Part shown: in pieces, positions 1-12,400 of the stretch
Position numbering within the stretch: the stretch's first letter is position 1
Layout: each line of letters starts with the position of its first letter
From: Saprospiraceae bacterium
Lineage (GTDB): Bacteria; Bacteroidota; Bacteroidia; Chitinophagales; Saprospiraceae
Direction: 5' to 3'
Length of the DNA stretch: 64,000 nt
Assembly: GCA_020628095.1 (NCBI GenBank)
Contig: JAHDFP010000011.1
Span: 1-64,000, forward strand
Notes under the pieces: generated by a model
Told to the model about the DNA's origin: nothing
Database searches by the model: none
Seen by the model: the letters and a program-made list of their open reading frames with translations, nothing else
Made by a program: the position numbers and the translations under genes

Positions 1-53
1 CCGCGACCCCCTGCGTGACAGGCAGGTATTCTAACCAACTGAACTACCAGACC
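1..53 (-). tRNA. tRNA-Asp (GTC), 3' part outside the window
   Basis: Read on the minus strand, the 5' end begins at 53 with acceptor arm GGTCTGG, followed by a D-arm of the usual GTTCAGTTGGTTAGAAT type and an anticodon stem-loop CCTGC-CTGTCAC-GCAGG. The loop carries anticodon GTC, so this is aspartate. The T-arm and 3' acceptor strand lie beyond position 1. A good promoter lies upstream at 120-150, so this may be the first gene of its transcript. Confidence 0.93.
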
Positions 54-119
54 GTATTTTAACTTTTAATGATCCTCATTGATTTAAACAACATTATGTT
101 TTCACCTTTGAGGCGCGGA

Positions 120-150
120 CAAAAATAGGTACTCTAATTAGAATTCACAA
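120..150 (-). promoter_or_regulatory. Promoter for tRNA-Asp
   Basis: On the minus strand there is TTG (148-150), a 20-bp spacer, and TATTTTTG (120-127). This matches the Bacteroidota sigma-A consensus TTG/TAnnTTTG in every position. A GC-rich stretch follows, as is common at stable-RNA start sites in this phylum. It lies about 67 bp upstream of the mature tRNA 5' end. Confidence 0.75.
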
Positions 151-485
151 TATTATTTCAGAAAAAAAGATCACAATTAGTGTGAAAGTTTGTCTTGGTC
201 ATTGAAAACATTGATGGTAAATGACTTTGTGCACTAAGTAATTCTGTGATATATGCGAATGAAAAGAGTGGAGTCTAGCGATGGTGGTCGATATATTAAA
301 ATTTGCAGATGTATTTTATATACTATATGAGGTATATGTAAGAGATCGAACTTCGTGATTATCAGACACTTATACGGGATAGAAGATGTCTTGGGCTTGT
401 CATTTTTTGTAATAAAGGCATAAGAATGTATAGACATCTATAACTTAGTAGAACCGATTTTAAGAAGGAAGTTAGATACGTATAC
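151..485. other. Long non-coding stretch before the first giant gene
   Basis: No gene on either strand is convincing here. It must hold the promoter and leader of the 486 gene, but I see no clean TTG/TAnnTTTG pair; the nearest box is a one-base-too-long TAAAATTTG near 295. A perfect 14-bp palindrome (TATAGA-CA-TCTATA, 429-442) lies 44 bp upstream of the start codon and could be an operator or a small hairpin. A purine-rich AAGAAGGAAG occurs shortly before the ATG. Confidence 0.4.
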
Positions 486-3400
486 ATGAGACCAAAAACC
501 TTTGCCCTGCCGAAGCAGATATTGCTGTTATTCTCGCTATTAATCCATTCTACCATACAGAGCGAAACGCCAATAGATAATTCTCTCAGACCTAATATAC
601 TGGTCGATTTTAATTCTTGTTCTGCATTCAATGATGGGGGCAACTTTAGTTATCAGGAATTTACGGGAATCGAAAGCAATTTTGAGCAATGTGGTCAGGT
701 ACAGCTTGCCCACCCTGGTCACGTCTACAGAGTCAGAAATACGCTCAATCCACACTCCTGTACGCCAGGTGTATATGGACGGGTAGGTATGTGCATAGAT
801 GCTCATGCAGGATGTACTTATCAGGCTGGGGATAATAAGTCCCTTAGATTTAATGTTCTTGTGACGCCTGGTCCTTCAGGGATTGGTACGTTAGATAGTA
901 TTTCGTTTTTCGGTAAAGCACCAGAGCTTTATGAATTATTCTTGGGTGAGACTGGAGTCAATAATTATCCGACACGGTACGGCCTGCGAGTCGTAGTAGA
1001 TGATAAAGAAATATACAGACGGGATAATATCGAAACTTCGAGAGATTGGAGTCTGGAATCTTTTCATTTTGGAGGTATAGCTGATTTCGAAATTAGAGAA
1101 GAGACCACATTTAGATTTGAAATACTGCCTTATTGTCCCATAGGTAATGGAGCACCCAATATCATCTGGGATATAGACGAACTAAGAATATACGCAGGGT
1201 GTAATAACTTGTATTCTGGAGTTATTTCTACCAGAGATGATAGGCAGGTTTGTTATACAGATGCAGCGTCTTGGACCAAGACTTTCGATGTGCAAAATCA
1301 GTTTGGGCCTTTTTCGGGTTGGATCGTGGCAGGGCCCAATGGTTTGATAGTAGAGACTTCGACAAGTCCTATAATTGATTTCGAAAATTATAGAAGAGGT
1401 ATTTTCGAAGTCTTCCACATCGCTTATGATGACACTCTGATGGGTCTTAACGCTGGGAATAATATAAATACACTCCAAGGGTGTTACGACTTGTCTGAGC
1501 CTATACGGATACAGGTTACTAATCTCAGGGGTGGCGATTTACGTACGACCACGAGTCAGACAACTATTAATGTATGCAACGATGATATAAGTGCGAATAG
1601 ATTAGCCGTTATCTTGACTTCTAATTCTGGTGACTTTGCAGAATTCTTTGTTCTGGATCGTAATAACCTTATCATAGATAACAATCAAGGACCTAATTTC
1701 AATTTCGAATCATATCCATCTGGCAGCTATAGTATAATTGCTGTGTCTCATGATGGAGATCTCACTAATAATGATCTAGGTTCTTCTTTATCTAATCTAG
1801 GAGGATGCTTTGCTTTGTCTAATGAAATTAGAATAGACAAGGAATTAGTAGATGGCGGTTCTATCTCCGTAGGTGGAGAAACGGATCTATCTTTTTGTGT
1901 GGGAGATGGACAATCTATTACGCCGAGACCATTGGGAATAATCGGTTCTAATTTTAGATGGGTCGTCACCGACCTTAACGGTGAGATACTCGATGTCTTA
2001 TCTAATGTTCCTATTTCTTTAAACCGATATTCAGAGCGGTTTTTAGAATTAAGATTAATTGCTTTCGGTAATGATGTACAAGGATTAGAGAGAAGAAACA
2101 GCCTTTCTGATATACAAGGTTGTTTTGATTTTTCCAATGTGGTTTCTATAGAACTTATGATAGCCGATAGTGGCGATATACTTTTTGCTAACGACGAGGA
2201 AACGACTGCACTTTGTGTAGATGATGGTATAGATGAGCAAGTCATGGTAAGTCTAGGTAATTCTTTCGGCGATAGCCAATGGGTTATATTGGATGAGAAT
2301 GGTCAGATTATGGCCATATCTACGGATAACATTTTCAATTTTGAAGGTGCAGGTCCAGGGACTTGTTACATAAGACATGTCAGTACAGAAGGTGCTGTGG
2401 AGAATCTACAAGTTGGTTCTAATATCGATGATTTAGAGGGATGTTATGATGTTTCCAATGAGTTGGTAGTTGAGAGGCTTGTGAGATTCGAATGTTTTGG
2501 CGGTTGCAATGTGGATGGCGGAGATCTTGTAATAGAAAGTGATAGATTCTGCCAAGGCGATGGACAAATTAATATTCTTATAGGAGCAGTAGAAAATTCT
2601 TCTGGTAATGTAAATCAATTTTTGATTACAGATGAGCAAGATAACATTGTTACCATTTTCCAACAGTTACCACTTAATATAACCAATTTTTCAACGGGCG
2701 ATTATAGATTATACCACATTTCATCTTTTGACGATGTGGCATTATTCGTTGGATCAAATCTTAATGATATAGATCATGATTGCTTTGATATTTCTGAGGC
2801 CGAGTCATTTTCTATTACTGATAACATCGGTGGAGAGGTCAGAGAAAGTAGAGGATTATCTACAGTAGAGGTTTGCGTCGGTGATGATGAGGAGGATGTT
2901 TTGACATTTTCTACGACAGGTAGCGGAAATAATTACCATTATGTCGTAACAGATGATCAAGGGCTGATTTTGGAAATATCAGAAAACGCAGACATTAATT
3001 TTAACGATGCACCAGCTGGAACTTGCCGAGTTTACGGTTTAGCTTTCGATGTGGATAATGGTTATTCTGGATCGGGCACGATATCAGAATTGAGAGAGGA
3101 TGATTGTATTTCTCTTTCTTCTAATTTCGTAGAGATCATCAGGGCGGACGAAGGAATTATATGTGGCGAAATTCCATGCGAAGTTCTCGCTGGGACTATT
3201 GAGCTAAATCAATCTTTTTTCTGTGTCGGCGATGGTAACGCTGATTTATTAGATGCGACGATAACAGGGGCTTCTGCTAACTGGATGCAACTTATTATTA
3301 CGGATGCAGACAGCAATATAATAGAGACCCCGATGTCATTGCCTATTGATCTGGAGGGTGCAGAAGAAGGCACATGCATCTTATGGAATCTGGTTGCGGA

Positions 3401-6347
3401 TAATCCTATATTATTATCTCCTGATATGCATATTAGTACCATTCAGGATTCCTGCTTTATGTTATCTCAGGGTGCCGCTTTCGAGAGAGTAAGTAATAAT
3501 GGTGGAGAGGTTGCTTTAGATAATGGAGAGACAAGAATAGAAATATGTGTGGGTGATACCATCGCGGATATATTGACTTTCAATACAACGGGAGCGGGAG
3601 CTAATTATCAATATATCATAACAGATGATAGCAATGTCATCCTCGAAAGACCTACCAATAATACTTTCAATTTTAATAATGCACCTTCAGGAATATGCAG
3701 GGTGTGGGGGGTTGCTCATAATAGCTTATTTACACTTAACCAAGGCGATACCCTAAGGGGCATATCAAGACCAAATGCGTGTTTTGATTATTCTGATAAT
3801 TTCATAGAAGTAGTCAGGTCAGAGGATGCGCCTATTTGTGGAGAAGAGTGCTTGGTTAGTGCTGGAATAATTAATGTGGCGGATGTTCTTTATTGTGTGG
3901 GGGATGGCGAATCTGACCTTGTAGAAGGTAATATTCTAGGAGCAGACGGGGACTTTACTCAGATATTAGTTACTGACGCGGATAGTATAATAGTTGCTTT
4001 ACCTGATTCTTTTCCTTTTGATGTAGAGGATGCGGGTGATGGGACGTGTATAGTATGGCATTTCGCATCTAGAGATACCGTTAGTATAGAACTAGGGGCT
4101 AATATATCAGATTTAGATTTTGAATGTTTCGACCTTTCTCAAGGAGCTATTATTACACGTATAGGAAATAATGGAGGTCGTGTAGCTTTACCTTCTGGAT
4201 TGGATACCATTACTGTATGTACTTCTGATACGATATCTGATTTACTAAGATTTAATACAACAGGCTTTGGTCAGAACTATAGATTTGTCATCACATCAGA
4301 ATCTAATGTCATTATCGGTGCACTGGGCAATGGCGTCAATGCTTTTGATTTTAGCCAAGTAGCACCTGGGGTGTGTCGCGTATGGGGTGTCGCTTATCTT
4401 AATGATATAGAGTTAATTGCAGGTGTCGCATTATCTGTTCCGCCTGATCCTAATAATTGTGTAGATATATCAGAGAATTTTATCGAGGTAACTAAAATAG
4501 ATTGTAGCATAGAAGAATGTATTGCGGAGGCAGGAGTTATTAGTTTGGATCAAGATCGTTTTTGTGTAGGTGATGGAGAACTTGATTTTGTGGTAGGAAC
4601 TATTACTGGTGAAGCTGGAAATGTCAGCCAATTAATAGTTACAGATTCTGATAGTCTTATAGTGGCATTACCGCCAGCATTCGGTTTTAATGTAGAGGAT
4701 GCGGGTGTAGGCCAGTGCATAGTCTGGCACTTGATTTCAGAAGAAAGTATATCTCTTATGGAAGGGATGCATATCGATTCTATAAGTAGTGATTGTTTTG
4801 ATATTTCTGAAGGTGCTTCATTTACAAGAGTCCAGAATAATGGAGGAGAAGTGACTTTGTCTAATGGAGATACAAGTATTGACTTTTGTGTAAGCGATGC
4901 ATTCACTGATTATCTGGTTATGACGACAACGGGTGTTGGAAGTATCTACAGTTATATTATAACAGACGAAAATGATGTCATATTAGAAATATCGGATAAT
5001 GACACCTTAGATTTTACTAATGCTCCAGTCGGTGTATGTCGCGTATGGGGTGTGGCCTATGAGCAGGCTGACGAATACGAGATAGGAGATACACTGGTAG
5101 AGTTGGATATAACAGGGAGATGTATAGATGTGTCCTCTAATTTTGTTACAGTCAATCGTGTGGACAGTGGTGATGCCTGCGATCTCTGCTTAGAGGCTGG
5201 CGATAATTGTACTGGCGATGAATTAGCATTCATCTTTAATGATACAGATGTATTTGTTGGTACTAATGTATGCATACCTCTTACGGTAGAAAATTTTGAT
5301 AGTGTTGCAGTATTGCAAGGAGGTATTATGTGGGACCCTAATCAATTGATGTTCACGGGTACGCAAGGTTATGCCTTACCTAGTATGAATCCTTTCAGTT
5401 CTTTTAATATAGATACTTTGGCAGGTAAGACTAGTTTCGTGTGGACAGATCTTAGTGGTGGTGCTGATCCTCAGAGCCTCAATGATGGTGAAGCGATATT
5501 TGAAATTTGTTTTGATGTTATTGGCAACTTAGGTGATAAGTCTATAATAATGGTAACAGATCTGCCGACTACACCTATTCAGGTTGCAGATGCGGATTCT
5601 CAGTTGATAGATTTTTGTACTAATGATGGATGTATTGCTATTATAGAAAGTACTAACGATGTGACATTCATAGCAGAAACGATCATTACTATGGACACGG
5701 AAGTATGCGCGGATATAACAGTGCAGAATTTTGTAGATATAGAATCGGTCCAGTTCACCTTGCAGTGGGATTCTACATTTATGTGCTTTGACACATTGAC
5801 TAATCTCAACCAAACGGCTGGTATATTTTCGAGTAGCTTTAATTCTAATGCGGCAGCGGATATATTAAGGTTTTCTTGGGAAGTGGGACAACCTACCTTG
5901 GCCGATAATACTGTCATATTCACAGTCTGCTATGATATAAAAGAAGGCAATTGTGATAGCACGAGTGTAATACAGTTTATAGATGATAATGTGGATATAG
6001 AAGTCGCCAATACAAGTAGCGAAGTGATTCCATTCGTCGTTGTATCAGGTTCGGTTACTTTAGAGTGTCAGGAAATAAATAGACCTCTGATAGGTGAGAG
6101 TTTGGACTTTGAGATTTATCCTAATCCAGTAAGAGAGGAGGTCCAAGTTAAAATCATGGAAACACCTGATGATAACAACGAAATCAACTTATATAATAGT
6201 TATGGTGAATTAGTTATCAGAAAATCTTTCAACCTCAATGATCCATTACAGGAAATTGCGGTACATGATTTGCCACAGGGCATATATTATGTCAAGCTCA
6301 AAAGTGGAGATCAAGAAATGACTAAGAAACTGTTGATTATTAAATAA
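486..6347 (+). CDS. Giant secreted repeat protein with two cohesin-like domains and a T9SS type A tail (1953 aa)
   Basis: Predicted surface or secreted protein exported by Sec and then the type IX secretion system. A signal peptide (about residues 1-26) is followed by a cysteine-rich N-terminal domain (about 37-243) shared with the next gene, including motifs FTGIESN and SCTPG. Twelve repeats of about 105-120 residues follow (245-1570), each with the pattern C-x-GD, then ITD, then GxCxxW, then CFDxS. Next come two immunoglobulin-like cohesin-type domains (about 1577-1718 and 1722-1860), and last a T9SS type A sorting domain (1872-1953) opening with FEIYPNP and ending in a basic KKLLIIK tail. 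The next gene is a paralogue 119 bp downstream, with the same first five residues. The biological role is unknown; an adhesin, sheath or matrix role is inference. The cohesin-like domains do not by themselves imply a cellulosome. Confidence 0.9.
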   Translation: MRPKTFALPKQILLLFSLLIHSTIQSETPIDNSLRPNILVDFNSCSAFNDGGNFSYQEFTGIESNFEQCGQVQLAHPGHVYRVRNTLNPHSCTPGVYGRVGMCIDAHAGCTYQAGDNKSLRFNVLVTPGPSGIGTLDSISFFGKAPELYELFLGETGVNNYPTRYGLRVVVDDKEIYRRDNIETSRDWSLESFHFGGIADFEIREETTFRFEILPYCPIGNGAPNIIWDIDELRIYAGCNNLYSGVISTRDDRQVCYTDAASWTKTFDVQNQFGPFSGWIVAGPNGLIVETSTSPIIDFENYRRGIFEVFHIAYDDTLMGLNAGNNINTLQGCYDLSEPIRIQVTNLRGGDLRTTTSQTTINVCNDDISANRLAVILTSNSGDFAEFFVLDRNNLIIDNNQGPNFNFESYPSGSYSIIAVSHDGDLTNNDLGSSLSNLGGCFALSNEIRIDKELVDGGSISVGGETDLSFCVGDGQSITPRPLGIIGSNFRWVVTDLNGEILDVLSNVPISLNRYSERFLELRLIAFGNDVQGLERRNSLSDIQGCFDFSNVVSIELMIADSGDILFANDEETTALCVDDGIDEQVMVSLGNSFGDSQWVILDENGQIMAISTDNIFNFEGAGPGTCYIRHVSTEGAVENLQVGSNIDDLEGCYDVSNELVVERLVRFECFGGCNVDGGDLVIESDRFCQGDGQINILIGAVENSSGNVNQFLITDEQDNIVTIFQQLPLNITNFSTGDYRLYHISSFDDVALFVGSNLNDIDHDCFDISEAESFSITDNIGGEVRESRGLSTVEVCVGDDEEDVLTFSTTGSGNNYHYVVTDDQGLILEISENADINFNDAPAGTCRVYGLAFDVDNGYSGSGTISELREDDCISLSSNFVEIIRADEGIICGEIPCEVLAGTIELNQSFFCVGDGNADLLDATITGASANWMQLIITDADSNIIETPMSLPIDLEGAEEGTCILWNLVADNPILLSPDMHISTIQDSCFMLSQGAAFERVSNNGGEVALDNGETRIEICVGDTIADILTFNTTGAGANYQYIITDDSNVILERPTNNTFNFNNAPSGICRVWGVAHNSLFTLNQGDTLRGISRPNACFDYSDNFIEVVRSEDAPICGEECLVSAGIINVADVLYCVGDGESDLVEGNILGADGDFTQILVTDADSIIVALPDSFPFDVEDAGDGTCIVWHFASRDTVSIELGANISDLDFECFDLSQGAIITRIGNNGGRVALPSGLDTITVCTSDTISDLLRFNTTGFGQNYRFVITSESNVIIGALGNGVNAFDFSQVAPGVCRVWGVAYLNDIELIAGVALSVPPDPNNCVDISENFIEVTKIDCSIEECIAEAGVISLDQDRFCVGDGELDFVVGTITGEAGNVSQLIVTDSDSLIVALPPAFGFNVEDAGVGQCIVWHLISEESISLMEGMHIDSISSDCFDISEGASFTRVQNNGGEVTLSNGDTSIDFCVSDAFTDYLVMTTTGVGSIYSYIITDENDVILEISDNDTLDFTNAPVGVCRVWGVAYEQADEYEIGDTLVELDITGRCIDVSSNFVTVNRVDSGDACDLCLEAGDNCTGDELAFIFNDTDVFVGTNVCIPLTVENFDSVAVLQGGIMWDPNQLMFTGTQGYALPSMNPFSSFNIDTLAGKTSFVWTDLSGGADPQSLNDGEAIFEICFDVIGNLGDKSIIMVTDLPTTPIQVADADSQLIDFCTNDGCIAIIESTNDVTFIAETIITMDTEVCADITVQNFVDIESVQFTLQWDSTFMCFDTLTNLNQTAGIFSSSFNSNAAADILRFSWEVGQPTLADNTVIFTVCYDIKEGNCDSTSVIQFIDDNVDIEVANTSSEVIPFVVVSGSVTLECQEINRPLIGESLDFEIYPNPVREEVQVKIMETPDDNNEINLYNSYGELVIRKSFNLNDPLQEIAVHDLPQGIYYVKLKSGDQEMTKKLLIIK
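1218..5195 (+). repeat. Twelve tandem protein-coding repeats, the last eight as four double units
   Basis: Each unit encodes a first Cys in a CVGDG-like motif, a VITD/IITD strand, a GxCRVWG or GxCIVWH strand, and a closing CFDIS motif. From about 2517 the units alternate between two types (A opening FCVGDG, B opening NNGGEV), giving four A+B super-units starting near 2517, 3190, 3859 and 4531. The period is 669-673 bp (223-224 codons). A small extra Cys pair (for example CGEIPC, CGEEC) is inserted only at every second junction, in front of the A units. Confidence 0.85.
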
Positions 6348-6363
6348 CCTTGAAAAACAATAG

Positions 6364-6399
6364 AATGAGCGCAATAACTCTTATTGGTGCGTTCTCATT
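6364..6399 (+). terminator. Imperfect hairpin after the first giant gene
   Basis: AATGAG (6364-6369) pairs with CTCATT (6394-6399), and an inner CGCA can pair with TGCG after a small bulge. There is no clear T-run, so termination may be partial and transcription could continue into the 6467 gene. Confidence 0.35.
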
Positions 6400-6466
6400 A
6401 TATAAAAGGGGTGATTAATAACTTAAAAATGAGAGACATAGTCTGACTTATATAACGTAGCAAATT

Positions 6467-9400
6467 ATGAGACCAAAGACCTTGATTAGATCGTTAGTTG
6501 TTGCATTGATATTAGGAATTATTCCATTTACCTCTAAGAGTGCAGTACTAGATCAAAATAACCCACAGATAAGAGTAAGTTTCGATGATTGCGTTTCCTT
6601 TATAGGAGGTTCGAATACAGATTATTCTGAATTTACGGGCATCGAAAGTAATTATCCTGATTGTAGTATGTTGACCTTAGCCGACCCTGGTTATGTGTAT
6701 AGAACCAATGACCTAGGTCATTCTTGCACGCCAGGTATCAACAATACGAATGGGATGTGCGTGGACGGAAGTCCCAATTGTTTTTACGATGCTGGTAATC
6801 TAAGGTCATTAAGATTTAATGTAACAGTGACACCTAATGCCTTTGGAGTAGGGTCGATAGATCAGTTATCTTTTTACGAGCAGGCACCTGAGCAATTTGT
6901 TTTTACCCATGGTGCGACAGGTGATAATAACTACCCGACTAGGTTAGCCATAAGAATATTAAGAGATGGTGTGGAGATACATCGTATTGATAATATAGAA
7001 ACCGCACGTGCTTGGACTCTCAGAGAGTTTGATTTGAATGGAGTACAAGAATTGACGGTAAGTCAAGAGACGACTTTTAATTTCGAATTCCTTGCTTACT
7101 GTCCAGTGGGTAATGGAGCAAATAGAATTATATGGGATATAGAAGAGCTGATTATAGAGGGAAATTGTAATCGACTATTCGCAGGGCAAATCAGCACTGA
7201 TGATAATACGCAGATATGCCATTCGGATAACTCTTCTACGATTATCATTCCTGAAGTAACTGGACAGTATGGTGAAGATTTTTCTTGGATAGTGGTCGAT
7301 CAAAACCAAAATATATTAGGTATAGCCAGAGCCAATAGGTTTGATTTTGGCAGGGCACCTAATGGACGATATACTATTTATCATATCGCTTTTGATAGTA
7401 CCTTAGAAGGATTGGAGATCGGAGGTAATTTGAGTCAGTTGACTGGATGTTTTGATTTATCTAATGGTATATCAGTTAGTAATGATGTATTGGCAGGTGG
7501 ATCGTTGGAGACAAGAGATTCTGGAAATACGGCATATATATGCAATGATGATCCAAACTTTAATAGAGTTATAGCTGACTTATCTGGGCAAGAAGGGTTG
7601 ATTACAGATTACGTTATCACGGATGAGAATGATTTGATAATTCAGACCAGTTCTGATTCCGACTTTGATTTCAGGAGCTTTCCAGAAGGTCGTTTTTTGA
7701 TCTACGCCATTACTCATAACGGAAGAATATCAAATTTGATAGCAGGATCATCATTAGATGAAGTCGCTGGTTGTTATGAGATATCTAATTCTATTACAGT
7801 AGAAAAAGAAATAATAGGAGTCGGACTCATTAGTATAGATGGTGATGTGCAGATAGACCTATGTGGATCGCAAAGTATGATGGTATCTCCAGAGGTCAAT
7901 GGACCAGTCGCAAATAATCCTTTATGGTTAGTCACAGATGCGATGGGTAATGTACTTATGACATCTAGTACTTTACCATTAGATGTGGCGCAATTCAACT
8001 TACTAGAAGTGCGTGTATATCTTTTGAGCTCGCTTACACAGATAGCTATCAATGATGGAGATAATATATCTGATCTGGAAGGATGCTTTTTGTTGTCCAA
8101 TTTTGTAGAAATAAGTAATGATGCGATCAATGGAGGAATCATAGATATAGATGGTCGTGACGAATTATCTCTTTGTCTCAATGATAATCCATCACCATTC
8201 GAAGTTAACTTACAAGATAATCAAGGAGATGATTTCAGTTGGGTGGTTACGACACCTGATGGCGAAATTCTTGACCTGAGTTCTTCCAATCAGTTTGATT
8301 TCTCAGATGTGCCTGCGGGCGTTTGTCTGATTTGGCACCTTAGTTATCTTAATGGCTTTCAGGGATTAGCAGTAGGCAATACACCAGATGATTTTTCTGG
8401 ATGCTATGATTTGTCCAATCCTGTCAGGGTCACTAGACAAGCGGTAGCTGCAGGTAATATTATCACCTCTACAGGATTAGATAGATTAGAAATATGTTCT
8501 GGAGACGGCTTATTAGATAGTGTCTTTGTAGAAGTCAATAACGAAAGTGCTCCTTTTTCTACATTGGTAGTAACAGACTCGACGGGTCATATATTAGAAG
8601 TATTGGATAGTAATGTCATTGATTTCGAAGATGTCGATGATGGTGTATGCTTAATATACAATGTAGCCTCTGATACCGATACGGTACTTACAGGAACTGA
8701 TCTTAATGTCAATCAACTGGACGGCTGCACGGAGATATCTAATGCGATTACAATCATTCGAAATAGAGTGCAAAGAGGAGCTATTGCCGCAAGTGACGGT
8801 AGCAATGTTATTACTATAACATCAGGTGACGCTTTGCCAGATTCTATCTTCGTATCTCAGTCAGGTAGCCTTGGTCAAAATTCTGCATGGCTTATTACAG
8901 ATAACGATTTGATTATTTTGGATTTGCCATTAGCACCACCATTTTCAATTGAGGGTATAGATCTGGATTCTTGTTTGGTGTGGCATCTTTCTTATGATAA
9001 CATAGATGGTTTGGCTATAGGAAATAGTGCCTCTCGATTATCTGGTTGCTATGCACTATCTAATTCTGTTAAGGTTATAAAAAACACAATCGATGGAGGA
9101 AATATTACGACCATCAGTGGTCAATCAGAAGCAGCTATTTGTTTAGGAGACCAAGAGTCTGATACGATAACTGTGTTACTTGCTGGTAATAGAGGATCAG
9201 AATTCAGATATGTACTCACTGACGATATGGATACGATCGTGTCGGTAAGTATGGATAGTATTTTCACATTCGCACAAGATGAGCCAGGTGTTTGCCATTT
9301 GTACCATATATCTTATTTGGCTGGACTGCAAGGATTAACAGAAGGCAGGACCATACAGGATTTGACTGGATCTTTTTCTTTGTCTAATCGTATTACTATT

Positions 9401-12400
9401 ACAAAATCTTCTGTAGGCGAAGGTACAATTACGGGTGTCGATGGACTAACTGAATATAATATATGCTCTGGTGATGGATTGGCGGATAGTTTAGGACTTA
9501 GCGTCACTGGCAATATAGGAACCAACAGTCAGTGGATAGTAACAGACTCTGATTTTGCAATATTAGAATTATCAGATGATGCACCAGCCGATTTTGAGGG
9601 AGTAGGTGCAGGTACTTGTTTTATATATCATATATCTTATTTGCCAGGTATAGTAGGGTTAGAAGCAGATGCAAGCGTTTTAGATTTGTCAGGCTGCTTT
9701 GCACTATCTAATCGAATTACTATCAATAGATCATTCGTGGATGGGGGCTCTTTAGAATTCGATAATGGCACTATTGCGGATACGATTATTGTAGGAGACC
9801 GGATAGCGGACTCTATAGACTTACAGCTAATGAATGCTGTAGGGGACAGCACGATCTGGTTAGTCACTGATACGGCTGGTGTGATATCAGATATACTGAC
9901 GGGTAACCCACCGTTCGATTTTAATGATGCGGATGTCGGGACATGTCTTATATGGAATCTAAGTTTTAATGGTAATGTAACTAATGTGGCGATAGGTAAC
10001 AGCGCCTCTCAGATAGAAGGTTGTTATGCCTTAAGTAATCCATTGACCTTAGTCAAAGAAATAATTGATGGAGGAACAATTTCTTCTAATAATTTAGATA
10101 TATGCTTATCGGATCTTTTACCTGATAGTGTAGACGTCATGCTGGCTGATGCTTCCGGGAGTAACTCGGCTTGGCTCATTACTGATGCGGATAGTACGAT
10201 ACTAGAATTGCCTACAGCTCCACCTTTTGATTTTAGTAGTACGGCAGGAGGAGTGTGTTTGATATGGCATCTTAGTTATGAAGACAATCTTACGGGTTTA
10301 TCATCGGGTAATGATATTGATATGCTGATGGGTTCTTTTGACTTGTCTAATGCTCTTACAGTTACGAGGAACGAAGTTATAGGAGGTAGGATCACTTTAG
10401 ATAGCGGTAGCCAAGATACTACTCTTATGGTGGGTATTGGGCTTATGGACTCCTTGGAGGTTATAGTAAGTGGAGTCAATGGTGCGGATACATCTGCATT
10501 TTTGATTACTGATCCTATGGGTAACATAATAGATATACAAGAGTTTGGTCCATTTACCTTTGAGAATGCGGGTGGCGGAGTATGTCAGATTTGGTTCTTG
10601 GCTTTTTTAGATGGTCTGACTGGACTATCCATAGGTAATAATGTGTCAGATCTTAATGGTTGCTATGGATTATCGCAGCGCCCTGTAACTGTTACTAGAG
10701 AAGGTCTCACAGGGGGAAATTTATTGACCTCAGATGGCTTAGATCAGGTTTCTTTTTGTGTTGGAAACGGAGAAGCTGACTTAGTTAATGTTGTATTGAC
10801 AGATTCTGTAGGACCTGTTAATACTTGGGTGATAACGGATACCTTTGGTATGATCTTGGATTTGCCGATGAAGCCACCTTTTGATTTTGATGCGACCCCT
10901 GTCGGAGCTTGCCAAATATGGAATCTAGCACATACGGCGGATATCATGGGGTTAGCCGTAGGTCAGAATGTGAGCGGATTGATGGGTAATTTTAATTTTT
11001 CTAATCCGATAACAGTATTCAGAAGCTCAGTAGATGGTGGCTCTTTAACCACTAATGATGGAAATATAATTGATACAATTCAAGTCAATGATAATTTCAG
11101 GGACTTAATCGGTGTCTCGTTAAGTTCTGCAAGTGGAGATAATCAAGAATATATCATTACAGATACTATAGGTAATATCCTTGAGATTAACGCCATAACC
11201 CCATTTGATCTCGAATCTTATGGCCCTGGCGTTTGTCAGATTTGGCACATCAGTTACGGAGATGGATTGACAGGGTTAGCTGTCGGTAATAATGTCTCAG
11301 GACTATCAGGATGTTTTGATTTCTCTAATGACATCACCATAGTCAAAGAGGAGCTTGTACTCGATGGTGGCATAATAAGTACTCAAGATAATACAACAAG
11401 ATGCGCGGGAGATGGAGAACCAGATATCATCAACGTTGCTATCGAGAATGCCTCTGGAGTTGACTTCAATTATGTTCTCACGGATACGTTTGACATTATA
11501 CAGAGTGTTATTCCAGTCATGTCTACTGTCAATTTGGAACAAGCCAATGGTGGCGTATTCAGATTGCGACACATAGCATATACTCCTGGACTTAGTGGAT
11601 TGAGCGCTGGTCTGAGTATAGATGATTTACAAGGCAATTTCGATTTTTCTAATGCCTTAACTATTGTTAATAATCGAGTAGATGGTGGCGCCTTAGATTT
11701 GTTAGGAGGATCTAGGGATACATTGATTATGGTGGGAGATGGATCGGACGATATTATACAAGTTAATTTAACTGGGGAGATCGGTGATACTTTGTATTGG
11801 TTAATTACGGATGATGCTGGGACGATATTGGAAATTCCCGATGCACCACCATTTAATCTAGAAAATGCAGGTAACGGAATCTGCCAAATATGGAACTTAA
11901 GTACTGCCGGGACTTTGTCTGGATTACAAGTCGGAAATAACGTCAACCAAATATCTGGTTGCACAGATTTGTCTAACCCGATTAATATTACCAGAATCGG
12001 AATTAGTGGTGGAATGATAGCTACACCAGCTGGATTAGATACGGCGAATATATGTTTCGTAGATATGGTTACTCCTCCTGCAGTGGATGTAGTCCTTACG
12101 GGTAATGGTGGACAAAATCAGGAATGGATTATTACGGATGAATTAGATACTATACTTCTGATCTCTTCTTCTGGTCCACCGTTTGATTTTTCCAATATTG
12201 GCTTAGGAAATTGTAATATATACCACATAGCTTACGAATCAGGCGTCAATGGACTTATGGAGGGATTGCATATCAATGGTATTACAGGAATGTTCAGTTT
12301 GTCTAATAGATTGTCTGTACTACGAAACGAAGCAGAGGCGGGTACAATTATGACCCGAGACTTAATGGATAGAGATACGGTTACTGTCAATGATGGTATG

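Noticed and set aside
5215-6070. Cohesin-like domains as evidence of a cellulosome
   Set aside because: No dockerin, CBM or cellulase genes are present, and such domains are common as generic modules in secreted Bacteroidota proteins.
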